From NCBI GenBank assembly GCA_034638255.1, contig JAWPGT010000038.1, forward strand, positions 1 through 64,000: a DNA stretch of 64,000 nucleotides, in the 5' to 3' direction. Positions within the stretch are counted from its first letter, which is position 1. Each line of letters begins with the position of its first letter. Below the pieces are notes generated by a model. The model searched no databases and was not told the DNA's origin. It worked only from the letters and a program-made list of their open reading frames with translations. The stretch is from Coprinus comatus. Lineage: Eukaryota; Basidiomycota; Agaricomycetes; Agaricales; Agaricaceae. This document shows, one piece after another, positions 33,963 to 46,623 of this stretch. The position numbers were made by a program, and so were the translations under genes.

Positions 33963-34579
33963 ATGGATAGTGCAGAGTTTCATGCAGCAGTAAGCTTCTC
34001 TTTGTTCTCCTATTAACAATTCCCATAGCTCATTTGGTTTATGTAGGTATATGAAGCAGTAAGGTCAATACCTCCTGATCATGTCACAACCTACGGTGCC
34101 TACATTCAGTCAGGGAGGGAAATAAATATATCAATATATTCAATAGGTCATATAGCAAAACTTATAGGAATGCCAAATCATTCTAGACATGTTGGCCAAG
34201 GTACGCCACAAGTTATCTACCATCACATTTACTTCCAAGTTTTACGTCATAAATACAAAGACTCAAACACGGATCTTTACTTTTAAAAGCGCTCAAATTC
34301 TTAACTCCTGAAACAAACCCTCCAGTACCTTGGCATAGAGTTATATCATCCTCAGGAACTATATCATCAAGGGGTCCAGGAACAACAGGTGCTCAAAATC
34401 AATGTGATGCTTTAACAGCTGAAGGAATACAAGTTAATGTTGGTCGTAGTGGTGATATGAGAGTTGATTTGAGGCGTTATGGTTGGTTTCCTTCTCTTGA
34501 TGAATATCGTGCTCTTGTAAGCGCTGAGAACGGGGGTGATGATGGAGAGGAAAATGAGGAGGAGGAAAATGATGGATGA
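33963..34579 (+). CDS. Alkyltransferase-like protein (ATL) of DNA alkylation repair
   Basis: Four exons (33963-33989, 34047-34095, 34147-34200, 34290-34579) give 139 residues: AVYEAVRSIPPDHVTTYG, HIAKLIGMPNHSRHVGQAL, PWHRVISSSGTISSRGPGTT, EGIQVNVGRSGDMRVDLRRY, then an acidic tail. The family is O6-alkylguanine-DNA alkyltransferase, but the active-site PCHR is PWHR, so Cys is replaced by Trp. That replacement defines ATL proteins, which flip out and flag alkylated guanine for nucleotide excision repair and do not transfer the alkyl group. The SRHVGQAL helix-turn-helix region carries the Arg finger. The Glu/Asp-rich tail (about 15 residues) is an addition. Length is near S. pombe Atl1 plus the tail. 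None of the single exons is long, so the gene is easily missed. Confidence 0.92.
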
Positions 34580-35860
34580 AGTGCAACTTAAAAGGATGGT
34601 GAAGCTAATAGACCCAAACTAAACACATAACGGGATTATTATAATGTACAATATCATTACCAATGATTACAGTATCTATCAAATAGTGCAAAGGCCAGTC
34701 ACTATCTCAGTAGACATTTCAGACCAACCTTATCAACGCTGGACAAAAAAAATATTCTGCAAGTCAAACTCGGATTCGGTACTAAGTAAAAGTAATATCG
34801 GTGCAATGTCGGTAGCAGTCAAAACCCTGGAACGAGTCCATTTTTAACACATTTTAAAGGCTGGTTAAAATTAAACCTCAATCCGCCAATGTCGATGTAT
34901 CATAAATCATTCGTCACTTCTCTATCTCACGAGCGAAGGTCATGGTTCTCGAGTGTTTCTCATGATTCATTCTTATTGATTTGTTGGACACTGAAGTATT
35001 GCCACATTAAACGGCGGAGTCAACGGATTCAAGTTGAACTGTCAGAGTAAGAGATATTGATATCCGGTGTCAATGTCGATGTCGGATGTAGATGTTAGAT
35101 GTTAGATGCCGGGGTATCGGATGTTAGATGTCGGATAGAACCGATCCATGTTGGATGGGTAATGTGAAGCCAAGTATCAGATTTAAGTATAGCACGGTGC
35201 TGATTCGTTTTCGAAACTTCGGATCAGAGTCCCTAAACGATCTCTCTTTGTGTTCAAGTTGATAACCTGACAGTAGTGATACACCATACACAGCGATGGA
35301 TAGCATATGATCCATATATATACTGATCGATACGCAGCCATGATCATGGAATCGCCACACGATCACATAGAGGTGATCAAGGGTAGTATAATAAATATAT
35401 AACATGATACATGATGTAGATCTGGCAAAAAGAACATTCCTTTCGTTAAGAAATCGGAGTCGGAGTCGGAAGCTAGCAGTTCTTGATCAACTTTTTCCAT
35501 ATCTATCAGAATTCGAATATGTCGGATGGTGGGTACTAAGAATAGGTATTACAGGGTATTAGTAGCCTATGTAGTATGTGCACATCATTAGATCATTCAT
35601 TACATCAAAAGACCGACCATACTATTCAGGCAACAGGTGTGTCCCGAATAAGTTTCGAGAGTCAACTACTATTTTATATTGGTATCATCAAAGCAATAAA
35701 CGACAGTGGTTTTTAGTTTGCAAGCAAACCAACAGAGTTATCATATAAAAACAGCGAAAAGAATGAATGAAAAAGAAAAGCATAAAAAAAGCAAGCAGTC
35801 GGCATCAATCCGAGCGACACTCAGGAAACATGAACCCCGGAAAAAAAACCAACACACAGT
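34580..35860. other. Intergenic region with a short GATGTTAGATG repeat
   Basis: Lies between the ATL gene and the convergent DUF300 gene. A run of related GATGTYRGATGT units occupies about 35066-35140. No gene, RNA or transposon ends recognised. Confidence 0.4.
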
Positions 35861-38203
35861 CTATCTAGCAAGTCCAATAGTCGAATACCTCAAACTCTCG
35901 TCCTTTTCCTCCTCCACTGAAACAAACACAGATCCATCATCCCTTCTACTAGATTCCATCGATCTATTCCCTGTTACCGATACAGATGAAATCGTATTCA
36001 AAGGAATGTGAGCTTCAGAATCACTTGATATATGTCTTCCTCCACCTCCCGCTAAATTGAAATGAGAATGTGGAAAAACAGGTGATCGATCCATAGCTGG
36101 TGTGTATCTCGCAGTTGAAGCAACGCTTGCACTTCCACCAATACCGACACCACCATTAGGAGAAAGGTGTGCATGTTCGTGTCCTTCAACACCAAAAGCT
36201 TCTCCGAAATCTGGTCTTCTTTGAGTTTTATTTTTGTTGACAGTACTTGACCAGTAATATCGGAAACTTCCGGCGATTTCGGATGCAAAATCGGCTATTA
36301 ATATTTATGAAATGAGCTTTTGTGTTCTTCTTTTTTTGTGGAGTGTGTGTGCGAAGGACATACCATAGTTGATTCTATGGTTAACCAGCAAAGATGAGTT
36401 TTCCGATTAGGGCAATGTTAGGAAAAATGCTTACGAATCCCATAAAGGTTTCCAAATACCAGTTTTCACACCTGATTTTTTGTAATCGTTTGGTGTGTAA
36501 GCCCATCCCATGAATAATGAGAAGAATACCATCTACAGGATTAAATTAGTAACTAGGTAATATGGATTGGAGATGAGTAGAACGTGCCTCGATACAAACG
36601 GCTAACGCATTCAGCCCGTTTGAGACATTCGTTTCGGTCCAATACGTTGTTGCTGCAACAGAAATATGAGAATTTGATCACAATTAAAGGATTGTTTGTC
36701 CAATTACAATGGATTACCCGCCCTTCGAGAGCAGAGAACTATAATGAAAATGAAAAGAATCAAATTCTAATTAATACATTCATTTAACAAAAGAAATAAG
36801 TAAAAATCAACTCACGACAAAAGATTGATAAAATGTGAACATGACAATAAGCTTGATAGCTAAGAATTTAGCCATAGGACGTTTAGCCCTCAGTTCTTCG
36901 GCTGTAAGACCATAGAATACTAGTAATCCATACAAGGCAATACTAGGGATCCATTACAAGTTAGATAAATTTCATAAAGTTAAATCTTGTATGGCGTACC
37001 TAATGCTGACGAAATTGATGGATTCTAGATAAACACTAGCCCATCTCGGTGAAAAGCCTGCACTATGGCATAGAACGCCTAGTTTCTCGCAAATAATACC
37101 TGTTATAGATGCGGCTACAAAAAAAAACACAGGAGAAGCTTCTGAGTTCCGAAATTATCGAATGTTTTAAGAATAGAACATACCTGGTCGGATGATCACG
37201 TATTGGAGGACAGACCACTTTAAATGAAATCAGTTACAATAAGTATTTGAACAACATAGTTAAGACATGAACAATTGCCATTATTATACGTACTTTGACA
37301 GTGTACATGAAATAAGCCTACTGAATCATTCGATGGATGTATATGAAGGGGTGGAACGCCAATTGCATACCTTGGTTGGCCGATATCTCCAAAAGCAAAA
37401 CTAATTGCAAAACATTTTAAAGTTAACACGTGTTGTTTGAACGGGATTGGAGGAATGAACTAAACTGGAATTGGAAGCGGTCTTTTGTCTTTCCTTTCGA
37501 GAGCTTTTTCCGCAGAGTTTCCAACAGCAGTGGAACCCACGTATTCAATTAGAAGAAGACTATAATTAAAAAATGAATATAAATGAGATTGCTGATAAGG
37601 AGTGCAATTCCACTTACAGGAAGGCACTGAGACCGATCGCCTACTTTGGTTTAGGCTTAATTACATTAAAACAGCGAGGCGATGCATACCTCATAAGCTG
37701 TTGGGCTGTATGAGCAGTGTTGTTTGAGGGGGTATAAACTAACAACGTACCGACTTGGATGAAGGAGTAGTATGTATATTGTCGAAAGAATCTGTATGAA
37801 GTAAAAGATATGATAGCGTAGACTGGAGGCATGTAGAGGATGCGTAATCTGCAAGGAGTGATGGGTGTCCGATAATGACATCGTGGGTTGAGATACGTAC
37901 ATTTGACGTTGCTGAGGGGGGTTTGTATAATTCCTGAGGACAAATTAACCTGAGAAAGTCAGGCTTGGCGTGGCATGGGCACACCTGCAATGCGAAAGGA
38001 CGGTAAAGAGAGAAATAAGACAGGTCTACGCCCATAAGGTGATCAATCATTCCTGTCGTAAGTCAGGCAGCAAATGGACTCACCAAAACTGCGCAACCAC
38101 CTGCTATGGCCCATCCTATACGATGTGTGGTCCAGTGTAGTCCATTCTCGTCCCAGAATCTCGATTGGTCGATTTCCAGCTGGTTTTCTGACGGACAGGA
38201 CAT
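35861..38203 (-). CDS. DUF300 / organic solute transporter alpha-like (TMEM184 family) membrane protein
   Basis: Start ATG at 38203 (MSCPSENQLEIDQSRFWDEN), stop 35861-35863, about 15 short introns. Spliced signatures of the Solute_trans_a family are present in order: IGWAIAGGCAVL, TCLISLFTVLSHCRNYTN, RILYMPPVYAIISFTSYRFF, SFIQVAYEAIGLSAFLLLLI, PIPFCFWRYRP, WSVLQYVIIRPAASITGIIC, ESINFVSISIALYGLLVFY, the AEELRAKRPMAKFLAIKLIV helix, FYQSFVFSALEG and VFFSLFMGWAYTPNDY, with a Ser/Gly-rich cytosolic tail. Exon lengths checked through exon 12 keep the frame. One intron uses a GC donor (GAG|GCACGT, ending about 36588). Members are seven-TM proteins of vacuole or plasma membrane linked to solute or lipid handling; exact substrate unknown. 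Confidence 0.88.
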
Positions 38204-39310
38204 ATGCCGCAGAAGAGGTCGGCGGTTGAATTACAAAAGAACAAGTGTTGTTTGCCTACTCCAAGGCCACAACAGCCGACCTCGTTCAATCCTCCTTTTG
38301 GTAACAATCACACACGTGACCTTCGGTTCTCTCCCGACCGCGCTTGTCAGATCTCCTTCCACCATACCCTGAATCTCGTATACCTCTGCAGGGCCTCCTG
38401 ATATGTTCTCTGAACACCCACAATGTCTGCTTCTCCAACGACCAAAATACTTCATGCTGTGTCTGGTCACTGCCGATCACGCTAACCGCCGAGAACCACT
38501 GAATGTTCATACTTTGTTAGAGAAACTGGAATTGATCTCCTCCGAATTGCTGCCGTAACTTTCTTCCTTGCAAGTGCCACATGTGGCCCGCTGGTAAGTT
38601 AATAGATGTCTAGTACACTCCTGGTACCTGCTCTACCGCCGCACATGTGTATGCTTTTGGCCATGGAGTAATACCTTCATTTTCGCACTTTACGCATCTC
38701 CGAAGGGAATAGGAGTCATTTCAGTTGGTCTAATAACGTGTAACAGCTGTCTGGGCTTTAGGAAAAATGCATAAGATAAGCTTCTTCAATGTTCATTCAT
38801 GGATCTCGTTATTTCTGGTTCCATCACCACGCAGATTTGGTGTCTCCTTCCGGGATCTCGTTAGATCCACACGTAGATGTTCTACCCGCTACCAACTCTA
38901 TGTGCCAAGACCTTGCCGCAAGCTTAATGCCTCCGAATAGACTTGTAACTGTCATATAATTCATTATTATCTGGGAGAAAGTACTGTCTAGACAAAGGTA
39001 GTCATGTAAATCATGGATCATATAAATCATGCCGCTCGAGTTTTTTTTACGACCTCTGCAATTTTCCGAGGACTCATCATCTTCCGGAAGCAGGTGCGTG
39101 TAATTTGCATGATTTGATCCACTAATACGTCAATTCAGTGTTCCAGGGGAACTTTTCTTATACCTAGATGTCCTGGTTTTCGGCAATTTGCCTTTACCAT
39201 GATCTAAAATCTGATCATTTATAGGCATAGATATTCCTATAAGTATCCCAGTGTTCAGCGCTGGACTCACCACGGAATTCAGCGTCTCCTTCTCTCTCCT
39301 GCCAACAGCA
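38204..39310. other. Divergent intergenic region
   Basis: Upstream of both the DUF300 gene (-) and the small ORF at 39311 (+), so it should contain their promoters. No clear additional coding exon; short frames at 38106-38510 have no family signal and overlap the first exon region of the DUF300 gene. Confidence 0.4.
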
Positions 39311-39664
39311 ATGACCGTCGACAAAACCACCTCTGCTCTCGAAACAGAACTCACTTCATCGAGAAACACTCGTCTGAAACTTGTGACACTTCTCTCACTC
39401 TACGATCTCCTTCCACATTCCATTTCACGACCTCCTAATGCGGAAGAACCATTAGAACTCGACGATGCTATTGATTCTGAAAATGTGAGACGAATTTTGG
39501 AAAGCTTAAGAGAGACAAATCGTATTCCTCCAAGCTGTCCTTTGGCGAACACTACCCAGGTTAGTAGTCTCCACCCCAACAAAGAGTTTTCCACACATCA
39601 ACAAATCGCTGAATTTATTACCCCAGCGGCAATCCAATGCATCACCACCGATGATGGGCACTGA
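39311..39664 (+). CDS. Hypothetical small protein (117 aa)
   Basis: The frame MTVDKTTSALETELTSSRNT... runs to TGA 39662-39664; it is open upstream to 39251. Composition is that of a soluble protein with an amphipathic middle (TLLSLYDLLPHSI; DSENVRRILESLRETNRIPP). A donor-like CAG|GTTAGT at 39558 could alter the C-terminus. No family recognised and no transmembrane helix. Codon use resembles the neighbouring genes, and the minus strand has a weaker frame. Confidence 0.5.
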   Translation: MTVDKTTSALETELTSSRNTRLKLVTLLSLYDLLPHSISRPPNAEEPLELDDAIDSENVRRILESLRETNRIPPSCPLANTTQVSSLHPNKEFSTHQQIAEFITPAAIQCITTDDGH

Positions 39665-40246
39665 GTCCCGGTCACCAAAACTTGATACATCCGTCCATTT
39701 GTCAAGCGATCGTGATTGTTCGAAACGTCAAACTGCCACGAAACGTGTATGAAATCAAATTTTTTCTTATGAATGTACCGTAAGTAACCTATATCACTAT
39801 GTGTCGGAGCATCGCTTTTATGATGAAATTATCAACGATTTCATTGACGTTACTTTGTCATTTATTGCATACTTAGGTGTTTCAATCAACTTCCCCCCGT
39901 CTAGTTACAGTGCATCTCTTATGTCCCCTCTTCAGTAACTCTCTAGCATTTTTCCATGTATATATATGCATAACCGTCTAAATAGATATTTTCGCTCTTC
40001 CCATCAAGAGTCGGCAAAGTTTCCACAGCAGTGAATCATGATGAGGTGCGGTGATGTGCGGTGAAATGGAAATGTATCTGCTAAAATAAACATGAAAAAG
40101 TGATGGTATAGTAAAATTGGCACAGTCTGTGATCGTGGGAAAGTGTGATGGGCCAGAAGGAGAAAAGCCGGGATGTGATATAATTAGTAATTAATCACAC
40201 CTTGCTTCTATACAGCTCTTTGTGTGAAATCACCGACTAGGAAGTT
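39665..40246. other. Intergenic / promoter of the PARP-UBC gene
   Basis: AT-rich, no supportable gene. A TATATATATGCATAA-like motif sits near 39960. Confidence 0.4.
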
Positions 40247-43200
40247 ATGTCCCATGCGAAACACTGGTCAAGCTTCAGCAGTACCACTGATCACATTGAA
40301 ACTAAACCTCCTACAAAACGTCAGAAAACCAACGCTGGTACGTCTTCTTACTTTGAAAGATGGTCTTGCCTTTGTATACAATAAGCGCTTAATACATTGC
40401 TTGTCAGAAACTACTACTGTCATGTCTACCGTAGATCCAAACAAGAATGCACATTTGAAAGGACGAAAGCGGTTCAAGGCTGATTTACATGATATTGAAG
40501 AAGAGTGTCTCCATATTGGCTTTTCGGTCCACGGAGTCCATGTCAAAGGTACAGACATTTCCTTTGCTACTGCTTACATGTCCTACACTTGCTAAAATTA
40601 TGAATCAATAGAAGTAAACGCTGGCGATGATGATGGATCGATTGACGCGGTAATTGAATACCCGGACAACAAGTTTACGGTCAACATCTTTGTATCTGGT
40701 GCATTATTTTCTCTTTCAATCAATGAATCGAGTTATGATGATTGACTGAAATTGTTTTTGTATGTCTATCAGACACCTCTGAATATCCAAAAACCCATAC
40801 CTTATTCTGTTCATCTCCGGATACCGGAGTATCTAACCAAGTACAAAACGCGTTACAAGACTTTGCCACAGGACCATCACGACCTATTCGAGAAACACTG
40901 TTCCATCTCCTCTCGACCATCTCCAGAGCAGTCGGTCTAAGCAAATCTACTAATGCTAATGCTGATGGAGATGGTGTTAGTGGAGATGAAACAGAGGAAG
41001 TTACGGATGATGAAGATTATATGAGTGATGATGATATTATGGACATGAGCTCTTTTGCCATAATAGCAACTAATCAAGTTAAAATGGCCACTTTACAACA
41101 GTAAGTTTTACTCCGATAAGAGCTCAAGTCGAAAGATCAAACATATCATTGTCATCTAGTGATTTTCTTGAAATAGTCGCTGCGGATTATAATCCTGGTT
41201 TCCTCAGTTATTCTTCGGACAACTTCTCCATCACAGTTTCTATTCCCATCATCAAACTCACAGATATTATACCGCCCAGAGCTTTGATGGCTTGGGATCG
41301 TGCATTATTATCCAAAACTCAACATCTATGTCTTCTTATTTCTGGTTTCGCTGGTGTTTATCCTCCTCTTACGGATGAAGGAACATATACCTCACAAGCA
41401 CATAAATACGGAACCCACATTCAATTCAGAATCGGATTGACGGAACGGTATAAACCTGGAAAAGAAGAAGCACGAGAAATTATTAGGAAACATGCACTCA
41501 TTTCGGATGATAATTCCGATCCTATTCCCCTTCCTCCACAGCCAACGTACCTTGATGAAGATGAAGATGATAAGGAAATCGAAGTCGAAGTCGAACAAGA
41601 TTCTGAACCATTGTTTTTGGAAGATGAGAATCAAAATAATCCAAATCGATTTGACGCGTTTAGTTTGAGTAGTTCTTTGGAATCGCTTATGAATCATTCG
41701 TTTCTCAAGTTGGTACAGTATAGACGTCAGTTTGGGTTAAGTTGGGCTGGGGCGGAGAAATTGTTACTTGAATCGGAACAAAAACAAATTTCACCAAAGG
41801 ATGCTTTGAAGTTGTTTAGTGACGTGAGTGCTATTTAAGCTCATTCCACCCATTCTTCATAACTGCGTAAAAACGCCGATAACGAAACAAAAATGCTCAT
41901 TATTTATTTTTATATTTTTATCTCAGGATATAAATAAGGCAGAGAAATACGAAAGAGAAATAAGTCGAAAAATAGGCTTAGGAGATCCTTTACATGGGTT
42001 ATCAAAGGGTTCACCTATCAATCTCCCACTAACGGCGTTTTGTTACCTCGTTAGACGTCTTGCGGTGAGTACGGAATATTACCTTTATTATTGGCTTTTT
42101 TGTCTGGACCTTGGGTACCAGAGATAGGAACTCATCTGAGATATATATTTTTCTTCTTTCTTTCTTTTCCCCCTCTCTCCTTATTACCCGTATTCATTAT
42201 TTATCATCTAGATCTGTCCGGAATATTGCCTCGTCTGTCATCGCAAATTGGAAACGGGTTACGAGGCACTTAAACCTTATGTTTGTGATTCCAAGTTGTG
42301 TGCATATCAGTATTATGCTATGAATCGTGGTGCACCTCTTGAGGTACGTTCTTGAATTAGTTCTTATATATTCTCATCTCAAATGTGGCATTATGTTTAC
42401 GTTGCACTCGTTCTTTTTTGTAGTATGAAATAATTCACAATCAAAATACCGTGGATTTATTGGTATCTTTCGCTTATACATCCGCTGTAGAAGGAGCGCT
42501 TGAAGATCCCCCGATTGGTATGGGACTTAGAGTTCCTCTTCCTAAAAGTGGTATCAATGGTACTACGACTAACCACACTTACAATATGCAACAACTACAA
42601 CCTCCCATGGATGAAGATGGTAATGGTGGTAATACAAACAAGAAATGGGGGGCTGTGGCTGATGAAGATGGGTTGTGTGATTTTGATTTGTTGGATTTAC
42701 CGAGGGTAAGATGTTACTCATTTTCAAGTGAGATGGATGTACTAATGGTTTTATTTTATCGCATTGGGCTTACAAATAGATGAGGGCGGCTATCGTTCAA
42801 CAAATTGATAGTTTACCAATGGTAAGATGATAAACTATTATGTTTCGGTTGTAACTCTAACCATTTCTTTTTACTTCCTTTTTTTCTAGATATATACGAT
42901 GCGAAACCATTTAATTCAAAAGAAAGAGCATGGTAAAAGGAAACCGAAGCTACAAGACCTCGATTCGAACATTCTTCCTGCTGCTTGGTCGATTTTGAGA
43001 TGGTATGTGTCCTTTTTAATATCTTCGTAAATGTTGCTGAAAAACATTGACTTGCAATAAACAAGGTGTGTTGCGTCGTGTACTGCATACATTGAAGAAA
43101 TTTCGAATAAGAACGAGTTGGTACAAGGATTAGGTACCGTTGTCTTCATATCTTCCTCTTACACTTACGTTGACCCGTTGATGCTGTTGTAGGTCGTACA

Positions 43201-45155
43201 TGGCGCCAATTTAGATTTAGTGTTGGTGCACCTGATGCCGAATCTAAATTCCAACAAGCCATCACTGAGGCTAAGTCTCAAAGTAGTCGGGCTGCCGATT
43301 GCCCTGTTCTTTATGTACGTCATTACGCCTTGTTTTGCTTTCTCCTTTCGTGGTGTTGGTAATTGATAGAATTTGATGATATAGGCTTTTCATGGTTCGC
43401 CTTTGAAGAATTGGCATTCTGTGAGTACTTGGTATCCTTCTCATTTATACATATTAGTGAACTGACGAACTGTCTGATAAAGATAATCCGACAAGGGTTG
43501 TGGTATAAGACTGTTGCTCATGGTCGAGCTTATGGTGATGGTAAGCCATTTATCCTTCGCTGTGATCTTTTCCCGAAATAGTAACATTGAACATTCACAC
43601 CCCATTTTTATTTTTGGTAGGCGTGTATCTTGCGAAAGATGCATCTATTTCATCTGGCGGTTATTCAAGACCAGGTACTGTTTGGAAAAATAGTTATATC
43701 TCGGGAGCTCTTTGTTTCGCTTTGGTTGAAGTGGTCAATTTACCAGAAAAATTTGTTAGTCAAAATCCTTATTTCGTTATTTCTCAGACACATTGGATTT
43801 TGTGGTACGTCCCCCTCTTCGTTTTATTTTTATTTGCTCATCTGATCTATCTGTATACAAAAATAAATCACAGTCGATATCTTTTGGTTGGGGGTAGAGA
43901 GGTACAGGTACCGGATATACCGGGAGAATACGATGGTAGAATGGCGTTTGTCAAGATGGATAAAACTCATAAAACTACAATGGGAAAAAATGATATTCAA
44001 ATCCCGGATCCATCTTACAGAATCAATACTTTGATACGCGAACGATGGCACGAACATTACGATAAAGATCGTGATGAAGATGATCGTATTGTGTTTGATT
44101 ATGTTCCAGTACAACCTTCTCAATCTCAATCTCAACCCCAGTATCGTTACGATGATGATACTCCAGCTTCGTCGTCGAAAAAGAAACAACCGGTGAAGGA
44201 TGATTGGAAACATCGTTCGGATCATGTTACTGCTGCTGTTGAAAGAATGATGCCACCTCCGGAGGATTCAAGTACAACGGCGATTTTGGCTTTACAGAGG
44301 GAGTTGAAATCTATGATTAAAGAACAAAATAATGCACCTAGCTTGAAGGAATTAGGTTGGTATATGCCACCGGAGTTTAATGAAGATAATCTATTCCAAT
44401 GGGTTGTGGAGATGCATTCGTTTGATCCGGATATCCCTATAGCGAAGGATTTGAAAGCAAAGTAAGTCGTTTTATTTCAAGTACGGAGATTTGATTTAGA
44501 GATTAATTGGTTTTATTTCTTAATATTTCTTTTTCAGGAAAATCAATTCAGTTATTTTCGAAATCAGATTTCCTGCCACATTCCCACATTCTCCCCCATT
44601 CTTCAGGATTCTTACTCCGCGGTTTTTGCCTTTTATAAGAGGCGGAGGTGGTCATGTTACAGGAGGTAATAACTCTTCAAGCGAGTTGTAGTATAGTTAC
44701 TAATGGTTTTTGACGTTGTCAGGTGGATCTATTTGCATGGATCTACTTACAGCTGATGGTAAGTGTCTTACTTTTTTTTTTCCATTTCCGTTGGATACGT
44801 CTGACACTCGGACATGTGGTTTACATCAGGCTGGTCGCCAAGTTATAGCATACCAGCTGTATTGATGCAAATTAAACTTGCGTTATCTAATTTGGACCCA
44901 CGTCCTGCGAGGTTGGACCCACATAACTGGGGAGGGTAAGTATCGTCTCTTTGATGTTCCTGATTGAATGAAATGATGAGTATTTTGTAGGTTTTATGCG
45001 TCAAGTGAAGCTCTCGAAGGATATCTCCGAGCCGCGACTACTCATGGATGGCGTGTAAGTGTTCATTCTATTTTATGTATCCCTTCACTTATGCTCTACC
45101 TCTTTACCTACTTTTGCAGGTGCCGGATGGGTTGAGGAAACTTGTGGGATACTAG
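40247..45155 (+). CDS. RWD-PARP-UBC fusion: ADP-ribosyltransferase joined to a UBE2Q-like ubiquitin-conjugating domain
   Basis: Twenty-one exons from ATG 40247 (MSHAKHWSSFSSTTDHIET) to TAG 45153-45155 sum to 3444 nt, giving 1147 residues with consistent phases. Residues about 50-150 look like an RWD fold (RFKADLHDIEEECLHIGF). A Cys-rich block at about 484-525 (CPEYCLVCHRKL ... KPYVCDSKLCAYQYY) is followed by EYEIIHNQNTVDLLVSFAYT. The PARP catalytic region follows: YAFHGSPLKNWHSIIRQG (His-Gly near 738) and GDGVYLAKDASISSGGYS (Tyr near 770), as in PARP6/8-type enzymes. The C-terminal UBC (from about 1025) has FEIRFPATFPHSPPFFRILT, the Cys in GGGSICMDLLTADGWSPSYS (near 1072) and IPAVLMQIKLALSNLD. 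Known fungal relatives share this fusion. It likely couples mono-ADP-ribosylation and ubiquitin transfer; substrates unknown. Confidence 0.92.
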
Positions 45156-45384
45156 TGATTCTACTTATATTCTTTCAATTGATGTACGGTTTTGTTGTAA
45201 CCGGTCCGGATAAGACATTCGGTCCGGTGTATTCACACGAATTTAATATGGTTCTATTAGTCTTGTCATTACACATCAACTTATTCTCTCTTGTTCTCAA
45301 AACTATACTCATCGTTGGATATGGTCTGTCTACCATTATCAGAGCAATATTCATGCAAAACTTATACAAGGTGATCTCCTTCAG

Positions 45385-45947
45385 GCCGATAACAACCAAT
45401 CCGCTGCAGAATCACTGCCAACTGACACCAAACCTGACGTCAATAACCTCCCTCCTGATACTCTTGCATTTGCTGAACGCCTGTTCGAGGCTGCACGTTC
45501 TGGGAATTCTGAACTTCTACTACCAGCGATTACTGCAGGGCTACCCGTGAATCTAACAAACCATAAGGGTTAGTTAACGACCAACTATCATTATTTTGAA
45601 CGAGTCAATCTAGACAAGTCAATCTCTTAGGAAACACTCTTTTGATGCTTGCTGCTTATGCTGGGCAAGTGGAACCAACTAAAGAACTTCTGAAAAGAGG
45701 AGCAGATCCTAATCGATTAAATGATCTTGGTCAATCGATTGTAGCCGGTGCGGTGTTTAAGGCCCATGATACTGATGAGATTGTGAAGGCGTTAATGGAG
45801 AAAGGAGCTGATCCTAGGGCTGGAACGCCGACTGCTATTCAAACTGCTTTAATGTTTGGAAGGAAGGATTTACTGGAGATATTGGGTGCAACTGAGGAGG
45901 ATAAAACGATAGATGTACCGTTACCTCCCAGTATGGTGCCCAGTTGA
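45385..45947 (+). CDS. Small ankyrin-repeat protein (YCR051W-like)
   Basis: Two exons are clear: 45385-45568 and 45631-45947 (intron with GTTAGT donor). Reading: DTLAFAERLFEAARSGNSEL, LPAITAGLPVNLTNHKGNTL, LMLAAYAGQVEPTKELLKRG, ADPNRLNDLGQSIVAGAVF, IVKALMEKGADPRAG, TAIQTALMFGRKDLLEILGA, stop 45945-45947. These are about three ankyrin repeats in the arrangement of the fungal YCR051W family, a protein-binding scaffold without known partner. The start is unresolved: the frame is open upstream without an in-frame Met, so a first exon must be spliced on from within the 230 bp after the PARP-UBC stop. Confidence 0.8.
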
Positions 45948-46623
45948 TTTTCTGGATACTTTGCCCGAAGTATGAAGTGGATGTAGGATTGATTATCATT
46001 GTCGACTCTGTGTGCAAATCATTGCTGTGTTTTTAACCTTTATAGTTAAGACGTTTGTGGAAGGGTCGTTTGATATGATAACGGGAACTTGATATGGGAA
46101 GTGGGAACTTCGGAACAATGCTGTGATCAAAGATATAATGATCCAAACCTTCGCTTGTCAATTATGTCCCAGCAGCTATCAATCCAGATTGACTTCGGAG
46201 TCAAAGTGAGACTCAAGCATGCGGTCAATGATTGTATGTCAGTATTCTGTCAGTACAACTAACAGTTATTGAATTGTTGGTGGAATTTGGGTCTGGAAAC
46301 CATCAATTGTTTGATGTAAATTGCAACCATCCAGCTTCTCCTACAACACATCGACATTCTGTCTCAGGCTATGGTGACACATTCACCACCAATGGAATAA
46401 TCCATTGATATGTTCTCTCTAAAGTGTGAGTGACATGTGATCTACCATGGTCACTGGTGCCCAATGTCCAGGCGGGCTTTCTCCCTTTGACCAGTACCTT
46501 GACGGTGGCTTCCCTTCTTTCCTTTTCCTCTTTTCTTTCTTTCCTTTTAACCTTACCCTCGAATTTTGGGCTAGTTCCTGCTAATTTCATTTTATACCTT
46601 TTATTTCTCTATTTTCGTTCTCG
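45948..46623. other. Intergenic region
   Basis: No gene seen. A pyrimidine-rich stretch (46505-46550, CTTTCCTTTT type) directly upstream of the next start is typical of a fungal promoter or 5' UTR. Confidence 0.4.

Noticed and set aside
35706..36011. Plus-strand 101-residue frame
   Set aside because: Antisense to the last exon of the DUF300 gene; no own evidence.
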